This document shows, in pieces, positions 62,620 to 64,000 of a stretch of DNA of 64,000 nucleotides. The notes beneath the pieces were generated by a model, which saw only the letters and a list, made by a program, of their open reading frames with translations, made no database searches and had not been told where the DNA came from. The position numbers and the translations under genes are program-made. Every line of letters starts with the position of its first letter. The stretch's first letter is position 1. The stretch lies in the NCBI RefSeq assembly GCF_000312665.1, contig NZ_HF536772.1, positions 3,408,493 to 3,472,492 of the forward strand, written 5' to 3'. Source of the DNA: Rhizobium mesoamericanum STM3625. Lineage in GTDB: Bacteria > Pseudomonadota > Alphaproteobacteria > Rhizobiales > Rhizobiaceae.

Positions 62620-63720
62620 TCAATCCACTGAACGGAAGGGCATCAAATCCACGGCGGGATGGGAGACCGCCAGGACCTTGAAGAGTTCGCCCATGCGCCC
62701 TTCACCTTCGCCAGCCAGTCGATCGACTGCCGTCTGGATAATTTGCCGCGTATGTGCTTCCCGGTCCCGGCCGAGGGCGGCGGCTCGATCGAGAATGCCG
62801 AGACCGACAAGAAAGTCGCCTTGGTAAAGCAGGCCGTTGACGTGGACACCGGCTGAAGTGGCGGCTTGCGCCAGTGCCTGGAAATCGACATGACTCGTGA
62901 GGTCGGCCTCGCCCGGATGCGCCAGCGGCGGATCATATTCATGCATGCGCACCGCCTGCAGCGTATCGCCGTACCCACTGACGAGATGTCCGTAGTCGAT
63001 GACGACAGCGCTTCCGCCAAACGCCTTCAGCCGATCGCAGATCGCGAGCATCACCGACTGGCGAGCCGGCGAGACTTCGAGCAGCGTTCCTGGCAGCACG
63101 TCGTTTGCCGGCAAGGGAAGAAGGCCTGGATCGATCCCTGCAACACCGACGCCGAAGGTCAGTCCACCATCGGCGTCGATGCCTACCATGCGCTCACGGA
63201 AGCCCGTCGCCGTCTTGATGAACTGACGGATCGGAATGGCATCGAACAATTCGTTCGCCGCCAAAAGCGAAAATCCCGGCGGCACTTCATCGAAACCCTG
63301 ATGCCAGCTGATCTTGTTGCCATAGGACGCCAGCGCTTCCTGCTGGATGTCGCGCAGGCGCTCGCTTGTTTCGACAAGGTGTACCGTCATGTCCTCGAAA
63401 AGGGGTGGCGCGATACGGGAAATGACGCGCAGCATATCTGCCATCATGGTGCCGCGACCGGGGCCGATCTCGACAAGGCGAACGCCTGCCGGTGTTCTAT
63501 GTCGCTGCCAGGCGTGAACGATGAAGACGCCGATCATCTCGCCAAAAAGCTGGCTCACCTCGGGTGCCGTCACGAAGTCGCCGGAGCTTCCGAAAGGCTC
63601 ACGTGTCTTGTAATACCCATGCTCGGGATCGGCGAGGCACAGCGAGAAGTAGTCCGTGACGCTAATCGGGCCGTTCGCCTGAATGATAGCCTTGATCTTC
63701 TCACCGAGCGCGGTGCTCAT
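62620..63720 (-). CDS. MidA/NDUFAF7-like class I SAM-dependent methyltransferase
   Basis: A 366-residue member of the MidA family, whose mitochondrial homologue NDUFAF7 methylates an arginine of the NDUFS2 complex I subunit. The family-specific start (SVTDYFSLCLADPEHGYYKTREPFG), the SAM loop VEIGPGRGTMMADML and the LAANELFDAIPIRQF segment are present. It is plausible that it modifies complex I here, which is inference. 98 bases separate it from the downstream pgeF start, and it begins 24 bases after the lgt stop. Confidence 0.9.
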   Translation of the reverse strand: MSTALGEKIKAIIQANGPISVTDYFSLCLADPEHGYYKTREPFGSSGDFVTAPEVSQLFGEMIGVFIVHAWQRHRTPAGVRLVEIGPGRGTMMADMLRVISRIAPPLFEDMTVHLVETSERLRDIQQEALASYGNKISWHQGFDEVPPGFSLLAANELFDAIPIRQFIKTATGFRERMVGIDADGGLTFGVGVAGIDPGLLPLPANDVLPGTLLEVSPARQSVMLAICDRLKAFGGSAVVIDYGHLVSGYGDTLQAVRMHEYDPPLAHPGEADLTSHVDFQALAQAATSAGVHVNGLLYQGDFLVGLGILDRAAALGRDREAHTRQIIQTAVDRLAGEGEGRMGELFKVLAVSHPAVDLMPFRSVD

Positions 63721-63744
63721 GGATCCCCTCCTGTCCAGCTGCGG

Positions 63745-64000
63745 TCAGTGCTGCGGCGCAGCCTGACGACGGGCGCGAAGCATGGCCCAGATTCCCAGCA
63801 GTACCATCGGCGTGGATAGCACCATACCCATGGTGAGCCAGTTGGTGCCCAGCAGGTAGCCAAGCTGGGCATCCGGTTCACGGAAGAACTCAACGAAAAT
63901 GCGGGACAGTGCATAGCCGCAGACGAAAACGCCGGTGACGAAGCCAGGGGTTTTCAGGGCGCGGAATCGATAGATCAGCAGTGCCAGAACGAGAAGGAGG
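63745..64000 (-). CDS. lgt: Prolipoprotein diacylglyceryl transferase Lgt, C-terminal part (partial)
   Basis: The last 84 complete codons of Lgt; the N-terminal part lies beyond the right edge of the window. The translation runs from [20 protein letters not shown] through [23 protein letters not shown] and a final helix [19 protein letters not shown]. The [13 protein letters not shown] motif is the typical Lgt C-terminal signature. It attaches diacylglycerol to lipobox cysteines and would process the lipoproteins encoded at 58116 and 59584. It is in the same orientation as midA. Confidence 0.9.
   Translation of the reverse strand, partial: LLLVLALLIYRFRALKTPGFVTGVFVCGYALSRIFVEFFREPDAQLGYLLGTNWLTMGMVLSTPMVLLGIWAMLRARRQAAPQH

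Overview
The window is a 64 kb piece of an alphaproteobacterial chromosome, most likely from a member of the Rhizobiaceae (Rhizobium, Agrobacterium or Ensifer type). Reasons: GC-rich coding with a strong codon bias; separate petA-petB-petC genes rather than the fused cytochrome bc1 gene of Bradyrhizobium; rplY, pth and ychF close together; the MoxR-DUF58-DUF4159 operon; a Pth with a basic C-terminal tail; and many small conserved rhizobial hypotheticals. There is no sign of phage, plasmid, insertion sequence, integron or CRISPR, and no tRNA or rRNA gene was recognised. It looks like core or near-core chromosome.

Layout. 0-4.5 kb: a molybdenum-hydroxylase operon (2Fe-2S subunit, Tat-exported molybdopterin subunit, diheme cytochrome c), then a cation diffusion facilitator directly abutting queF. 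5-12.5 kb: a family 25 glycosyltransferase, a DUF2076 protein, a ClpP-family peptidase, a BenE-type transporter, leuA behind a leucine-rich leader peptide, and an ECF sigma/anti-sigma pair. 12.6-18.4 kb: small housekeeping or accessory genes (TPR, metallophosphoesterase, Nudix, glutathionyl-hydroquinone reductase, GNAT, MFS). 18-25 kb: a five-gene minus-strand operon (MoxR ATPase, DUF58, DUF4159, COG5426-like membrane protein, GNAT). 25-28 kb: a translationally coupled DUF1285-Nudix-cca operon. 28-32 kb: small hypotheticals, hemF, a Na/Pi cotransporter, trmL.

32.5-37.7 kb holds two paralogous ABC exporters with an orphan ribbon-helix-helix protein between them, and an endonuclease/exonuclease/phosphatase protein. 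38-41.4 kb is the cytochrome bc1 operon petABC with its terminator, then apt. 41.4-50 kb has a MaoC pair, ychF, clpS, pth, a membrane GGDEF-EAL protein paired with a periplasmic solute-binding protein, and rplY. 50-58 kb has an MHYT-GGDEF-EAL protein, a secreted protein of unknown function, a zinc-ribbon/adenylate-cyclase/ATPase/TPR protein and a redoxin. 58-64 kb has a Kazal-like lipoprotein, prs, a lipoprotein, and the cluster lgt (cut by the window edge), midA-like, pgeF, and an M24 peptidase homologue that has lost its metal ligands.

The strongest unusual signals are: (1) an apparently leaderless, leucine-rich leader peptide with a promoter and alternative hairpin in front of leuA; (2) a solute-binding protein/GGDEF-EAL pair resembling the NspS-MbaA arrangement; (3) the metal-ligand-deficient M24 protein; (4) a candidate 21-codon upstream ORF in front of an ABC exporter. 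All are sequence-reading inferences. No homology search was run.
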